23,686 bases of DNA from Clostridia bacterium (GTDB lineage Bacteria > Bacillota_A > Clostridia > Oscillospirales > CAG-382): positions 1 through 23,686 of the forward strand of contig JAFWWX010000384.1 in assembly GCA_017517985.1 (NCBI GenBank). Reading direction: 5' to 3'. Both the position numbers and the translations under genes were made by a program. Under the pieces are notes generated by a model. The model was given only the letters and a program-made list of their open reading frames with translations. It was not told where the DNA came from and made no database searches. Positions 23,645 through 23,686 of this stretch are shown in pieces (positions within the stretch are counted from its first letter, which is position 1; every line of letters begins with the position of its first letter).

Positions 23645-23685
23645 AATAGTCCCCTTTCTTCTTTGAGCTTTTCGCTCAAGGTATA
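23641..23685 (-). CDS. Possible 3' end of an upstream gene (partial, window edge)
   Basis: On the minus strand a frame open at the window edge encodes YTLSEKLKEERGLL and stops with a TGA that overlaps the rubrerythrin ATG as ATGA. The 4-nt overlap and helical, charged tail look like a translationally coupled upstream gene, but 14 codons cannot prove it. The same bases hold a small TTGAGC/GCTCAA hairpin (23663-23679). Confidence 0.25.
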   Translation of the reverse strand, partial: YTLSEKLKEERGLL

Positions 23686-23686
23686 G

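Noticed and set aside
1..23686. CRISPR arrays, tRNA or rRNA genes, insertion sequences, phage genes.
   Set aside because: No direct-repeat array with unique spacers, cloverleaf, transposase or integrase was seen. The heptamer tracts are too short and degenerate to be CRISPR.

Overview
The window reads as the chromosome of an anaerobic, low-to-moderate GC clostridial Firmicute, probably of the gut Ruminococcaceae/Oscillospiraceae type (inference; there is no rRNA here). The signs are AGGAGG-type ribosome binding sites, sigma-A-like promoters with 17-bp spacers, rubrerythrin, an SLH-domain surface protein, a DacF-type carboxypeptidase, and small families common in Clostridia (DUF378, a DUF4364-like regulator). 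I see no rRNA, tRNA, CRISPR array, transposase or phage gene.

Layout. 1-6721 (+): the 3' part of murD, open at the left edge, then three tandem M42 peptidase-family genes joined by 4-nt and 1-nt overlaps, a PLP enzyme of the methionine gamma-lyase/aluminium-resistance family, and a TIM-barrel sugar isomerase-like protein. This looks like one operon. 6869-8074 (+): a membrane-anchored protein with a copper-amine-oxidase-like N-terminal domain and a degenerate NodB deacetylase domain. 8167-8520 (-): a small membrane protein. 8599-9093 (+): a Nudix hydrolase. 9138-11820 (-): dacF-like carboxypeptidase followed by a polysaccharide flippase. 12017-14514: DUF4364-like regulator (+), DUF378 protein (-), trmB (+) and a clostridial membrane protein (+). 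14795-18166 (+): a 1123-residue SLH surface protein with its own strong promoter and terminator. 18312-20867 (-): a small unknown gene, an RluA-type pseudouridine synthase broken by an amber codon, and a WG-repeat lipoprotein. 21111-22940 (+): typA/bipA. 23102-23644 (-): rubrerythrin, possibly overlapping the end of an upstream gene at the right edge.

The envelope theme recurs: murD, DacF, flippase, SLH protein, WG-repeat lipoprotein and the CuAO/NodB protein all act at or outside the membrane. The rest is housekeeping: tRNA and rRNA modification, TypA, Nudix, rubrerythrin.

Most worth a second look: (1) the third M42 paralog has lost four of five metal ligands and the catalytic Glu, but keeps its full length and translational coupling to two intact paralogs; (2) the NodB-like domain has its Asp-His-His metal triad changed to Asp-Asp-Glu and its catalytic Asp to Ser; (3) a single amber codon replaces the conserved Gln of HTGRTHQIR in an otherwise full-length RluA-family gene; (4) degenerate 7-nt-period repeats sharing AACTGAC lie in three intergenic spacers; (5) a roughly 76-nt imperfect palindrome follows the WG-repeat gene.
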